Made by a program: the position numbers and the translations under genes. The notes beneath the pieces are model-generated. The model ran no database searches. It had not been told where the DNA came from and saw only the letters and a list, made by a program, of their open reading frames with translations. From Methylobacterium sp. J-078 (GTDB taxonomy: Bacteria; Pseudomonadota; Alphaproteobacteria; Rhizobiales; Beijerinckiaceae): a DNA stretch of 64,000 nt. Shown here in pieces: positions 53,996 through 61,734 of this stretch. Location: positions 1 to 64,000 of the forward strand of contig NZ_JAKSYI010000110.1 in the NCBI RefSeq assembly GCF_022829285.1, written 5' to 3'. Every line of letters starts with the position of its first letter. The stretch's first letter is position 1.

Positions 53996-54523
53996 TCAGA
54001 GCGCCCGGAGGTCGGCGGCGAAGCGGCGGCCGTTGCCGACGTAGCTCTCGGCCGTGCGGGCGAGCCTGGCGGCGGCCTCCGGGTCAAGGGTGCGGGCCAC
54101 CCGGGCGGGTGCGCCCACGATCAGGCTGTTGTCGGGAAACGCCTTGCCCTCCGTCACCAGGGCGTTGGCGCCGATCAGGCAGTTGCGGCCGATGCGGGCG
54201 CCGTTGAGGATGGTGGCGCCCATGCCCACCAGGGTCCCGTCCCCGATGGTGCAGCCGTGCACGATAGCGCGGTGGCCGATCGTGACGTCCGCGCCGATTT
54301 CCAGGGGAAAGCCGGGGTCGGCGTGCAGCACGGCCCCGTCCTGGACGTTGGTACGCACGCCGATCCGGATGGTGTCGTTGTCTCCCCGGATCACGGCCCC
54401 GAACCAGACCGACACGTCGAGGCCGAGATGGACCTGCCCGATCACGTGCGCGCCGGGGGCGATCCAGAGGCGGGCGGCGTCGGCGATCTGCGGTTCGTGG
54501 GCCCCGAGGGCGTAGAGGGTCAT
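53996..54523 (-). CDS. Gamma-carbonic-anhydrase-like hexapeptide protein
   Basis: A 175-residue left-handed beta-helix protein with His residues positioned as in gamma-carbonic anhydrases (DGAVLHADPGFPLEIGADVTIGHRAIVHGCTIG). Family members can be active zinc/iron carbonic anhydrases or related PaaY-type thioesterases. It is 34 bp downstream of an enoyl-CoA hydratase gene, in line with a PaaY-like role. The ATG at 54523 gives a typical N-terminus. Confidence 0.82.
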   Translation of the reverse strand: MTLYALGAHEPQIADAARLWIAPGAHVIGQVHLGLDVSVWFGAVIRGDNDTIRIGVRTNVQDGAVLHADPGFPLEIGADVTIGHRAIVHGCTIGDGTLVGMGATILNGARIGRNCLIGANALVTEGKAFPDNSLIVGAPARVARTLDPEAAARLARTAESYVGNGRRFAADLRAL

Positions 54524-54557
54524 GGCGCGTCCTTGCGGGGTCGGGGGCCGGGCGGCC

Positions 54558-55343
54558 TCAGGTGCCGGTCCAGGCGGCGGGGCGCTTGGCGAGGAAGGCC
54601 GCCACCCCCTCGGCGAAGTCGTCGCTGCCATAGCATTCCGCGATGAGGTCCGTCGCCTCGGCGGCGGAATCGCGCTCCAGGCGGCGCAGCATCGCGCGGG
54701 TCACCCGCATGGTCACGGGGGCGTGGCCGAGCAGGCGCTCGCAGACCGCCGCCACCTCGGCGTCGAGGCGCCCCGTCTCCACCACGGCGGCGAGGTAGCC
54801 CAGCGGCGCCAGGGTCTCGGCGGTGGGCATCTCGGCCAGCAGCATCATCCGGGTGACGAGGCCCTGGCCCAGGGTCGCGGTCAGCCGGCGCAGGTTGGCC
54901 GGCGAGAGGCAGTTGCCGAGGGTGCGCGCGATGGGCACGCCGAAGCGGGCTCCGGCCTCGGCGATGCGCAGGTCGCACGCATTGGCGATGGCGAGGCCGC
55001 CCCCCACCGCCCAGCCCTCGATGACCGCCACGGTCGGCACCCGGCAGCGCTCCAGTCCGGCGACGTAGCCCTCGATCCGAGCCTCGTAGGCGACGCCGTC
55101 CGCCCCCGTGAAGCCGACGAACTGCTCGATGTCGGTGCCGGCCACGAAGGCCTTGCCGCCGGCGCCCCGCAGCACCGCCACCCGCACGGCGGGGTCGGCC
55201 TCGATCCGCACCAGCGCGTCCGCCAGGGCGTCGTACATCGCAAAGGTGAGCGCGTTGCGGGCGGCCGGGCGGTCGAAGGTCAGGTGGGCGACGCCGCCCG
55301 CGACGCGGTAGCGGACGGCGCCGTCGTCGATCGGGGCGCTCAT
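54558..55343 (-). CDS. Enoyl-CoA hydratase/isomerase family protein
   Basis: A 261-residue crotonase-fold protein (GGVAHLTFDRPAARNALT, AVIEGWAVGGGLAIANACDLRIAEAGARFGVPIARTLGNCLS). Two oxyanion backbones are seen, but the second catalytic Glu of hydratases sits in a variable region and is uncertain, so isomerase or dehalogenase-type chemistry is possible. The ATG overlaps the CoA-transferase stop as ATGA; the two act in sequence on a CoA ester. Confidence 0.85.
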   Translation of the reverse strand: MSAPIDDGAVRYRVAGGVAHLTFDRPAARNALTFAMYDALADALVRIEADPAVRVAVLRGAGGKAFVAGTDIEQFVGFTGADGVAYEARIEGYVAGLERCRVPTVAVIEGWAVGGGLAIANACDLRIAEAGARFGVPIARTLGNCLSPANLRRLTATLGQGLVTRMMLLAEMPTAETLAPLGYLAAVVETGRLDAEVAAVCERLLGHAPVTMRVTRAMLRRLERDSAAEATDLIAECYGSDDFAEGVAAFLAKRPAAWTGT

Positions 55344-56563
55344 GCGGCGAAGGCCCCCTCCGCGCGCAGGCGCTCCACGGCCTCGTCCGAGAGGCCGAGT
55401 TCGCTCAGGATCTCGTCGGCGTGCTCGCCGAGCAGGGGCGCGTGCCGGCGCACCCGGGCGGGCGTGCCCGAGAGCTTCACCGGAAAGCCGATGTTCGGCA
55501 CGCTGCCCTCGATGGGGTGGGGCACCTCGATGCGCATCTCGCGGTGGCGGCCATGCGGGCTCTCGAAGGCCTCCGGGTAGGTGTTCATGCGTCCGGCCGG
55601 AATGCCGGCGGCGAGGAGTTCCGTGACCCAGGTCTCCGCATCCTTGGCGGCAAAGCTCGTCTCCAGCTCCGCGATCAGGGCCTCGCGGTGGCGAAGGCGC
55701 CCGGCGATGTCGCGGAAGCGCGGGTCCGAAAACAGGTCCTCGCGGCCGAGCACGTCGCAGAGCAGGCGCCAGAGCTTCGCGTTCGTCGCCCCCATCACGA
55801 AGTAGCCGTCCGCCGCTCGCACGGCCTGGTAGGGTGCGCTCATCCGGTTGGCGGTCCCCAGCGGCTCCGGAACCTGGCCGGTGCCCCAGTACTCGCACGT
55901 GTCCCAGATCGAGAAGGCGAGCGCCGAATCGAACAGCGAGGCGTCGATGTACTGGCCCGCGCCGCTGGTCTGCCGGCCGATATAGGCGCTGAGGATGCCG
56001 TAGACCGCGAACAGCGCGCAGCCGATATCGGCGACGGGCACGCCGGCCTTCACCGGCGGCCCGCCGGGATGGCCGGTGACGCTCATTACGCCGGACATGG
56101 CCTGCGCCATGAGGTCGTAGCCCGGGCGCTTGGCCCAGGGGCCGGTCTGGCCGAAGCCCGAGATGCTGGCGTAGATCAAGCCCGGATTGCGTGCCCGCAT
56201 CGCCTCGTAGCCGAGGCCGAGGCGCGCCATCACGCCGGGGCGGTAGTTCTCGACAACGATGTCGGCGGTCTCGGCCATGTCGAGGAGGAGGTCGCGCCCG
56301 GCCGGGCTCTTCAAATTCAGGGCGAGGCTGCGCTTGTTCCGGTTCATGTTGAGGAAGCCCATGCTGTCGGGCCCCTTCATCTTGAACCCCATGGCGCCCC
56401 GGGTCTGGTCACCGGTGCCGGGCGGTTCGATCTTGATCACGTCCGCCCCGAGATCGGCCAGCAGCATGCTGCAGACCGGCCCCGCCATCACCTGCGTGAC
56501 GTCGAGGACGCGCAGGCCCGAGAGGGGGAGGGGACGGGATGTGTCGTGCACGGGTTCGTCCAT
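55340..56563 (-). CDS. CaiB/BaiF-family (class III) CoA-transferase
   Basis: A 407-residue protein: LSGLRVLDVTQVMAGPVCSMLLADLGADVIKIEPPG, NRNKRSLALNLKSPAGR, RPGVMARLGLGYEAMRARNPGLIY and YIDASLFDS (probable catalytic Asp). Family III transferases move CoA from one carboxylate to another. Next to the enoyl-CoA hydratase and MFS genes, it probably activates an imported acid. The ATG at 56563 precedes the family N-terminus. Confidence 0.88.
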   Translation of the reverse strand: MDEPVHDTSRPLPLSGLRVLDVTQVMAGPVCSMLLADLGADVIKIEPPGTGDQTRGAMGFKMKGPDSMGFLNMNRNKRSLALNLKSPAGRDLLLDMAETADIVVENYRPGVMARLGLGYEAMRARNPGLIYASISGFGQTGPWAKRPGYDLMAQAMSGVMSVTGHPGGPPVKAGVPVADIGCALFAVYGILSAYIGRQTSGAGQYIDASLFDSALAFSIWDTCEYWGTGQVPEPLGTANRMSAPYQAVRAADGYFVMGATNAKLWRLLCDVLGREDLFSDPRFRDIAGRLRHREALIAELETSFAAKDAETWVTELLAAGIPAGRMNTYPEAFESPHGRHREMRIEVPHPIEGSVPNIGFPVKLSGTPARVRRHAPLLGEHADEILSELGLSDEAVERLRAEGAFAA

Positions 56564-56659
56564 CGTGCTCAGGTCCTGTGTGTTGCTGTGCCGTCGAACG
56601 GGTAGGCTGGTCGCGTCGATGGGTTGAGGTGTCCCGCCACGCCTCGTGCGCAACCCCTC

Positions 56660-56836
56660 GCCCCGCTTGCGGGGAGAGGGCCGCGACGACCCTGTCGTCG
56701 ACGCGGCAAGGCGGCAGCCGAGGGTGAGGGGGCTTCGTCGGAAGAGGCTCGTCCGGAGGCGCCCCCTCACCCTCGCTCCGCTCGTCACAGGCACGACGGG
56801 GTGCCTGTGACCCTCTCCCCGCGCGCGGGGAGAGGG
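56660..56836. repeat. Complex palindromic intergenic element (REP/BIME-like)
   Basis: Four perfect inverted repeats in 177 bp: CCCCGC-TT-GCGGGG (56660), a 14-bp pair GAGGGTGAGGGGGC (56720) with GCCCCCTCACCCTC (56761), TCACAGGCAC-N6-GTGCCTGTGA (56785-56810), and a 26-bp palindrome (56811-56836: CCCTCTCCCC, GCGCGC, GGGGAGAGGG). It lies between the CoA-transferase and MFS genes and shares blocks with 48604-48694. Confidence 0.8.
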
Positions 56837-56882
56837 GGATGCGCTTTGGTCTCGGCGCGAAACCGGCGCCGTCAGGCGCGGT

Positions 56883-58175
56883 TCACTCCGCCGGTACGGC
56901 CCGGCCGAGCGGCACCTCCGGCTCCTCCACGAAGGGCCGCTCGGGGTGCATGGTGAAGGCGAGGCCGGCGCCGAGCAGGCAGAGGCCGATGGAGCCGACG
57001 AAGGGCAGGGTCCACGAGCCCGTGGCATCGACGATCATGCCGAAGACGATCGGCGAGATGATCGCCGCCACCGCCGAGCCGGTGTTCATCAGGCCCGAAG
57101 CGGTGCCAGAGTATTTCGGCGCGATGTCCATGGGCACCGACCAGATCGGGCCGATCACCAGTTCGGCGAAGAAGAACCCTGAGCTGAGCAGCAGCGCCAC
57201 CAGGGTGAGGTCGCGGGTGAAGAACACCCCCGTGAGGCTCGCCGCCGCCCCGAGGAAGCCGACCACGATGACGCTGAGCCGGGCGAGCTTGAGGTCGCCG
57301 GTCTTCTTGAGGATGCGGTCGCTGAACACGCCGCCGAGCGTATCGCCGACGACGCCGGCGAAGAACACGCCCGAGGCGAACAGGGCCGAGTTCTTCAGAT
57401 CGAGACCGTAATTGAGCTTGAAGAAGCTCGGCAGCCAGCCGAGGAACAGCCACAGGGTCCAGCCGTAGCAGAAATAGGTCAGCGTCACCGGCAGCATCCG
57501 CCGGGTCAGGCGGCCCCAGGGCACGCTCTGCTTGGCGCCGACCTTGCTCGCCGTCGGCAGCACCGCGAGTTCCTCCGGGGTGATCGCCGGGTGATCTTTC
57601 GGGTCGTCGCGAAAATAAGCGTACCAGACCACGACCCAGGCGAAGCTCGCCACGCCCAGGATGACGAAGCCGAGGCGCCAGCCGACCTGGTAGATCAGGA
57701 AGGCGACGATCGGCGGGGCCACCGCGTTACCGAAACGCGCGAAGGCGTGGGTGATGCCCTGCGCGAAGCCGCGCTTGCCCGGCGCCGTCCAGTTCTGCAT
57801 GGCCCGGGTGGCGGTGGGGAAGGTCGCGCCCTCGCCGAAGCCCAGCAGCACGCGGGCGAGGAACAGGCTGACGAGCCCGCCCACGAACCCGGTGAGGATC
57901 GTGGCCGAGGCCCAGATCAGGCCGCAGACGAGGAGGGTGCGGCGCGCCCCGAACTTGTCGCCCACCGAACCGCCGATGACCTGGAAGATCGCGTAGGGAT
58001 AGGCGAAGGCGGACAGGATCAGACCGAACTGCGTGTTCGTCATCCCGAGATCTTTCATGATCTCGCCGCCCGCCGTCGCGATGTTCACCCGGTCGAGATA
58101 GGTGACGAAGTACATCAAGCAGAGCAGGAACAGGACCATGTTCGACGCGGACACGCGTCTCTTGGCTGGCGTCAT
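56883..58175 (-). CDS. MFS transporter, anion:cation symporter (ACS) family
   Basis: A 430-residue inner-membrane protein with about 12 segments and typical ACS motifs (FVTYLDRVNIATAGGEIMKDLGMTNTQFGLILSAFAYPYAIFQV and GGSVGDKFGARRTLL). ACS transporters import sugar acids, phthalate or carboxylates by symport. It precedes the CoA-transferase and hydratase genes, although a palindromic element intervenes. The ATG at 58175 starts the family N-terminus. Confidence 0.88.
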   Translation of the reverse strand: MTPAKRRVSASNMVLFLLCLMYFVTYLDRVNIATAGGEIMKDLGMTNTQFGLILSAFAYPYAIFQVIGGSVGDKFGARRTLLVCGLIWASATILTGFVGGLVSLFLARVLLGFGEGATFPTATRAMQNWTAPGKRGFAQGITHAFARFGNAVAPPIVAFLIYQVGWRLGFVILGVASFAWVVVWYAYFRDDPKDHPAITPEELAVLPTASKVGAKQSVPWGRLTRRMLPVTLTYFCYGWTLWLFLGWLPSFFKLNYGLDLKNSALFASGVFFAGVVGDTLGGVFSDRILKKTGDLKLARLSVIVVGFLGAAASLTGVFFTRDLTLVALLLSSGFFFAELVIGPIWSVPMDIAPKYSGTASGLMNTGSAVAAIISPIVFGMIVDATGSWTLPFVGSIGLCLLGAGLAFTMHPERPFVEEPEVPLGRAVPAE

Positions 58176-58303
58176 CGGGGTTTCCTCCGGTTGAACGCTT
58201 GCCCCCCGCCCGATCTGATCGCCGGGCTGTTTTATGGGGGTGCGTGGGGGTGGTGTGATGAGGGCGTCGGGTCTTCGTCTCTCCGAGGGGGTCGCCTTCG
58301 GCA

Positions 58304-58421
58304 CTCCGTCATCCTGGGGCCGCGCAGCGGAGCCCGGGATCCAGAACCGCAGGTCTCATCGCGTCCGGCACCGTCGGCGGATCTGCATTTCGGGCTCGCC
58401 TTCGGCGCCCCGGAATGACCG
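58304..58421. repeat. Dispersed alphaproteobacterial repeat pair
   Basis: GTCATCCTGGGGCCGCGCAG (58309) and the inverse TTCGGGCTCGCCTTCGGCGC plus CCCGGAATGACC (58390-58421) flank a short spacer. The pair CATCCTGGG... / ...CCCCGGAATGA is a common intergenic element in methylobacteria and relatives. It lies between the MFS and aminotransferase genes and may separate transcripts. Confidence 0.5.
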
Positions 58422-58463
58422 TCTGTCAGACCCCGATCTGTCGGGTCCGCCGGAGGTGGCTCC

Positions 58464-59639
58464 TCAATCGTCCAGCCCGGACCGCAGGGCGTCCATGGCT
58501 GCCAGAACGCCGCCGCGGGCATGCGGCACGCCGCCGGCCTTCAGGCCCATCTCGACGCCCGACAGGGCGGCCATCAGCGTGAGGTCGTTGGTCTCGCCGA
58601 GATGGCCGATGCGGAAGACCTTGCCGGCGACCTTGGCGAGGCCGGTACCCAGCGACAGGTCGTACTTGTCCAGGATGAGATTGCGCAGGGCGTCGGCGTC
58701 GTGGCCCTCCGGCATCACCACGGCGGTGAGCACGGGCGAGTACTCGGACGCCTCCTGGCAGAGCACTTCGAGGCCCCAGGCCTCGACGGCGGCGCGGGTG
58801 GCGGCGGCCAGGCGCTGGTGGCGGGCGAAGACCTGCGGCAGACCCTCCTCAAGCAGCATGGCGATGGCCTCGCGCAGGCCGTAGAGCAGGTTGGTCGCCG
58901 GCGTATAGGGGAAGTAACCGGCGGCGTTCGGCTTGAGCATGTCCTGCCAGTCCCAGTAGGAGCGCGGCAGGGTCGCGGTCTTCGTGGCGGCGAGCGCCTT
59001 GTCCGAGAGCGCGACGAGGCCGAGGCCGGGGGGCAGCATCAGGCCCTTCTGCGAGCAGCTCACCGAGACGTCGACGCCCCAGTCGTCGTGGGCGTACTCG
59101 GCCGAGCCGAGGCCCGATATGGTGTCGACGAGGAACAGGGCAGGGTGGTTGGCCCGGTCGATGGCCCGGCGGATCTCCGCGATCCGGCTCGTGGCCCCCG
59201 TCGAGGTCTCGTTGTGCACCACCATCACGGCCTTGATCGACTTGGTGCGGTCCTCGGCGAGGATCGCCTCGACCCGGGCCGGGTCGACGCCCCGGCGCCA
59301 GTCGCCCGGCACGAACTCGACCTCGATCCCCCAGCGCGCCGCCATGCTCCGCCACAGGGTGGCGAAGTGGCCGGTCTCGAACATCAGCACTCGGTCGCCG
59401 GCCGAGAGCGTGTTGACGATGGCGGCCTCCCAGGCCCCCGTGCCGGAGCCCGGATAGAGGATCACCGGCGCCTTGGTCTGGAACACCGTCTGCGCGCCCT
59501 CCAGCACTGCCCGTCCGAGCTTGGCGAAGTCGGCGCCGCGATGGTCGATCACCGGCATGTCCATGGCGCGCAGCACGCGCTCGGGCACCGGGCTCGGCCC
59601 CGGAATGTGCAGGAAGTGGCGTCCGGTGCGTGTCGTCAT
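58464..59639 (-). CDS. Class-V aminotransferase, alanine/serine-glyoxylate type
   Basis: A 391-residue PLP enzyme: HIPGPSPVPERVLRAMDMPVIDHRGADF, PGSGTGAWEAAIVNTLSAGDRVL, LFLVDTISGLGSAEYAHDDWGVDVSVSCSQKGLMLPPGLG (PLP Lys in QKG). It belongs to the group of serine/alanine/aspartate:glyoxylate aminotransferases. The serine-cycle enzyme SgaA of methylotrophs belongs here, but SgaA sits with other serine-cycle genes, which are absent, so this is probably a paralogue making glycine from glyoxylate in a catabolic route. Divergent from a GntR regulator. Confidence 0.88.
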   Translation of the reverse strand: MTTRTGRHFLHIPGPSPVPERVLRAMDMPVIDHRGADFAKLGRAVLEGAQTVFQTKAPVILYPGSGTGAWEAAIVNTLSAGDRVLMFETGHFATLWRSMAARWGIEVEFVPGDWRRGVDPARVEAILAEDRTKSIKAVMVVHNETSTGATSRIAEIRRAIDRANHPALFLVDTISGLGSAEYAHDDWGVDVSVSCSQKGLMLPPGLGLVALSDKALAATKTATLPRSYWDWQDMLKPNAAGYFPYTPATNLLYGLREAIAMLLEEGLPQVFARHQRLAAATRAAVEAWGLEVLCQEASEYSPVLTAVVMPEGHDADALRNLILDKYDLSLGTGLAKVAGKVFRIGHLGETNDLTLMAALSGVEMGLKAGGVPHARGGVLAAMDALRSGLDD

Positions 59640-59736
59640 CGTGGCCTCGCGGGCATTCGGAATGGGATGCATCGCCGCCGGGCGACGCCGCGATCGTCGG
59701 CGATACGATGCGTGATCGGGTTGGGCGACCAAAAAT

Positions 59737-59765
59737 TTGCATTCATTTTTGGATGATGCAAGCAT
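59737..59765. promoter_or_regulatory. Candidate GntR operator TTGCAT-N13-ATGCAA
   Basis: Perfect 6-bp arms at 59737-59761 plus a second overlapping ATGC-AA-GCAT at 59756-59765, in the spacer between the aminotransferase and gntR. FadR-subfamily GntR sites are of this type. AT-rich surroundings fit a promoter. Confidence 0.55.
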
Positions 59766-59821
59766 TATTCTGCGCGCGATCACCCTCGACCCCAGGGGTT
59801 CGGACTGGTAAAGGCGGAACG

Positions 59822-60559
59822 ATGATGCTTGATGCCGGGATGGAATCCGCGATCGACGCCGGCGCCGCGATCGCGCCGCATGATGCAGTGCCGAGTGCAA
59901 CGGGCGCTGCAACGCTGCACGGCACTCTGCTGGCGCAGCTGCGCGACTACGTCGTCGAGGGCAATCTTGCCCCCGGCGCCCGGGTGCCGGAGCGCCTGCT
60001 CTGCGAGCGCTTCGGCATTTCCCGTACCCCCTTGCGCGAAGCCCTCAAGGTGCTGGCTTCGGAGGGACTGATCGATCTCCTGCCAAACCGGGGGGCCCGG
60101 GTTCGCCAGCTCGGCCACGACGAGATGGTGGCGCTGTTCGACGTGATGGGCGGCCTCGAGGCCCTGGCCGGCCGCCTCGCCTGCGAGAAGATCACCGAGG
60201 AGGCCTACGCCGAGATCGAGCGCCTGCACCACGCCATGTACGCGTCGTATCTGCGCCGCGACCTGCATGGCTACTTCGCGGCCAACCAGGGCATCCACGA
60301 CCGGATCGTGGCGGCGGCCGACAACGCGCCGCTGGCGGCGACCTACGCCAACTTCGCCGGGCGCCTGCGCCGGGTGCGCTACGCGGCCAACCTCGACAAG
60401 GACCGCGACCGCTGGGGCGAGGCCATGCGCGAGCACGAGGAGATCCTCGACGCCCTGCGCCGCCGGGCCGGCCCGGAACTCAGCGACATCCTGTTTCGCC
60501 ACCTGCGCAACAAGCGCCGCGCCGCGGCCACGCAGGAGAGTGCGGCGGCCGGCGCCTGA
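59822..60559 (+). CDS. GntR-family regulator (FadR/FCD subfamily)
   Basis: A 245-residue protein. N-terminal winged helix (ARVPERLLCERFGISRTPLREALKVLASEGLIDLLPNRGARV) and a C-terminal FCD ligand domain (EALAGRLACEKITEEAYAEIERLHHAMYASY, with metal/ligand His positions H...H...H). Such regulators sense carboxylates or 2-oxo acids. The ATG at 59822 lies after AAGGCGGAACG. It is divergent from the aminotransferase and near the MFS-CoA-transferase-hydratase genes, the likely regulon. Confidence 0.88.
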   Translation: MMLDAGMESAIDAGAAIAPHDAVPSATGAATLHGTLLAQLRDYVVEGNLAPGARVPERLLCERFGISRTPLREALKVLASEGLIDLLPNRGARVRQLGHDEMVALFDVMGGLEALAGRLACEKITEEAYAEIERLHHAMYASYLRRDLHGYFAANQGIHDRIVAAADNAPLAATYANFAGRLRRVRYAANLDKDRDRWGEAMREHEEILDALRRRAGPELSDILFRHLRNKRRAAATQESAAAGA

Positions 60560-60583
60560 GCCGGCCGCATGCTCAAGCCCATC

Positions 60584-61627
60584 TCAGTGCTGTCCGGACA
60601 GGCGCGTCGCCTCGGCGCGGATAACCTCCGCCGCCCGCAGGATGCCGGCCTCGTCTACCTCGAGATGGGTGGTGGCGCGGATCTGGTGCGCGCCGATCGC
60701 CCGGACCCGAACCCCTTGATCGAGACAGGCTTTCGCGAACGTGGAGGCCATCACCCCGAGGGGCTCCACCGAGAAGCACAGGATGTTGGACTGGGCCGCG
60801 CCGGCCGGGATGGCGAGGCCGGGTGCATCCGCGATCCGGTCGCGCAGGAGGGCCGCGTGGGCGTTGTCGCGGCCGAGCTGGTCGATGTGGTGGTCGAGGG
60901 CGTAGAGCCCCGCCGCAGCCAGGATGCCGGATTGGCGCATGGCCCCGCCGAGGCGGTACTTCCAGCGCCAGGCCTCGGTGATGAAGTCCTGGCGCCCGCA
61001 CAGGACGGCCCCGACCGGGCAGCCGAGGCCCTTGCTGAGGTCGATCCAGGCACTGTTGAAGCCCTCCGCGTAGTCCCTGGCGGCGATTCCGGTGGCCGCC
61101 ACCGCGTTGAGGAGCCGGGCGCCGTCGATATGCGCCCGCAGGCCGCGCGCGTGGGCGATGTCGCGGATCCGCCGCATGTCGGGAAGCGCCCAGACCGACC
61201 CGCCGGAGAAGCTCGTCGTCTGCTCGATCGACACGAGGGCCGAGCGGGGCGCCGTGCGGGCGGACGGGCGGATCGCGTCCGCGAAGGCCTCCGGCGTGTA
61301 GACGCCCGCCAGGGTCTTCAGGGCCGTGACGGAGACCCCCCCGATGGCGGCCGAGCCCGCGGCCTCGGTGTTGTAGATGTGGGACTGGTCGTCGACGATG
61401 ATCTCGTCGCCCGGCCGGGTCTGGACCAGGATCGCCACCAGGTTGCACATCGTGCCGGAGGGCATGAAAACCCCGGCCTCCTGCCCGAGCAGGTCCGCCA
61501 CCCGGGCGCAGAGCGCGAGGGTCGTGGGGTCCGAATCCGACTGTTCATCCCCGACTTCGGCCCGCGCCATGGCGGCCCGCATCCCCTCGGTCGGCCGCGT
61601 CTGGGTGTCGCTGAACAGATCGATCAT
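60584..61627 (-). CDS. Low-specificity L-threonine aldolase
   Basis: A 347-residue fold-type I PLP enzyme: MIDLFSDTQTRPTEGMRAAMA, GDDQSHIYNTEAAGSAAIGG-type pattern (VDDQSHIYNTEAAGSAAIGG), and IDLSKGLGCPVGAVLCG (PLP Lys). It cleaves L-threonine, allo-threonine or other beta-hydroxy amino acids to glycine and an aldehyde. Divergent from the FAD/Fe-S gene at 61735 and close to the aminotransferase, suggesting glycine/glyoxylate metabolism. The ATG at 61627 is the natural family start. Confidence 0.88.
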   Translation of the reverse strand: MIDLFSDTQTRPTEGMRAAMARAEVGDEQSDSDPTTLALCARVADLLGQEAGVFMPSGTMCNLVAILVQTRPGDEIIVDDQSHIYNTEAAGSAAIGGVSVTALKTLAGVYTPEAFADAIRPSARTAPRSALVSIEQTTSFSGGSVWALPDMRRIRDIAHARGLRAHIDGARLLNAVAATGIAARDYAEGFNSAWIDLSKGLGCPVGAVLCGRQDFITEAWRWKYRLGGAMRQSGILAAAGLYALDHHIDQLGRDNAHAALLRDRIADAPGLAIPAGAAQSNILCFSVEPLGVMASTFAKACLDQGVRVRAIGAHQIRATTHLEVDEAGILRAAEVIRAEATRLSGQH

Positions 61628-61734
61628 CGTGCGGGCCCATCTGTATACAAAATATCGGCGCCATCTTAGCTCTGAGCGGCCTGTCCGCCAGCCCATCCGG
61701 CTTAAATCGACACCCTATTCGAGGACGATGAAGC

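Noticed and set aside
55340..58175. Itaconate degradation genes
   Set aside because: A CoA-transferase and hydratase are present, but no citramalyl-CoA lyase is visible, and the hydratase belongs to the ordinary crotonase group.
58464..61627. Beta-hydroxyaspartate cycle (BHAC)
   Set aside because: An aspartate-glyoxylate-type aminotransferase is possible, but the dehydratase, iminosuccinate reductase and the specific aldolase of BHAC are missing; the aldolase here is of the L-threonine type.
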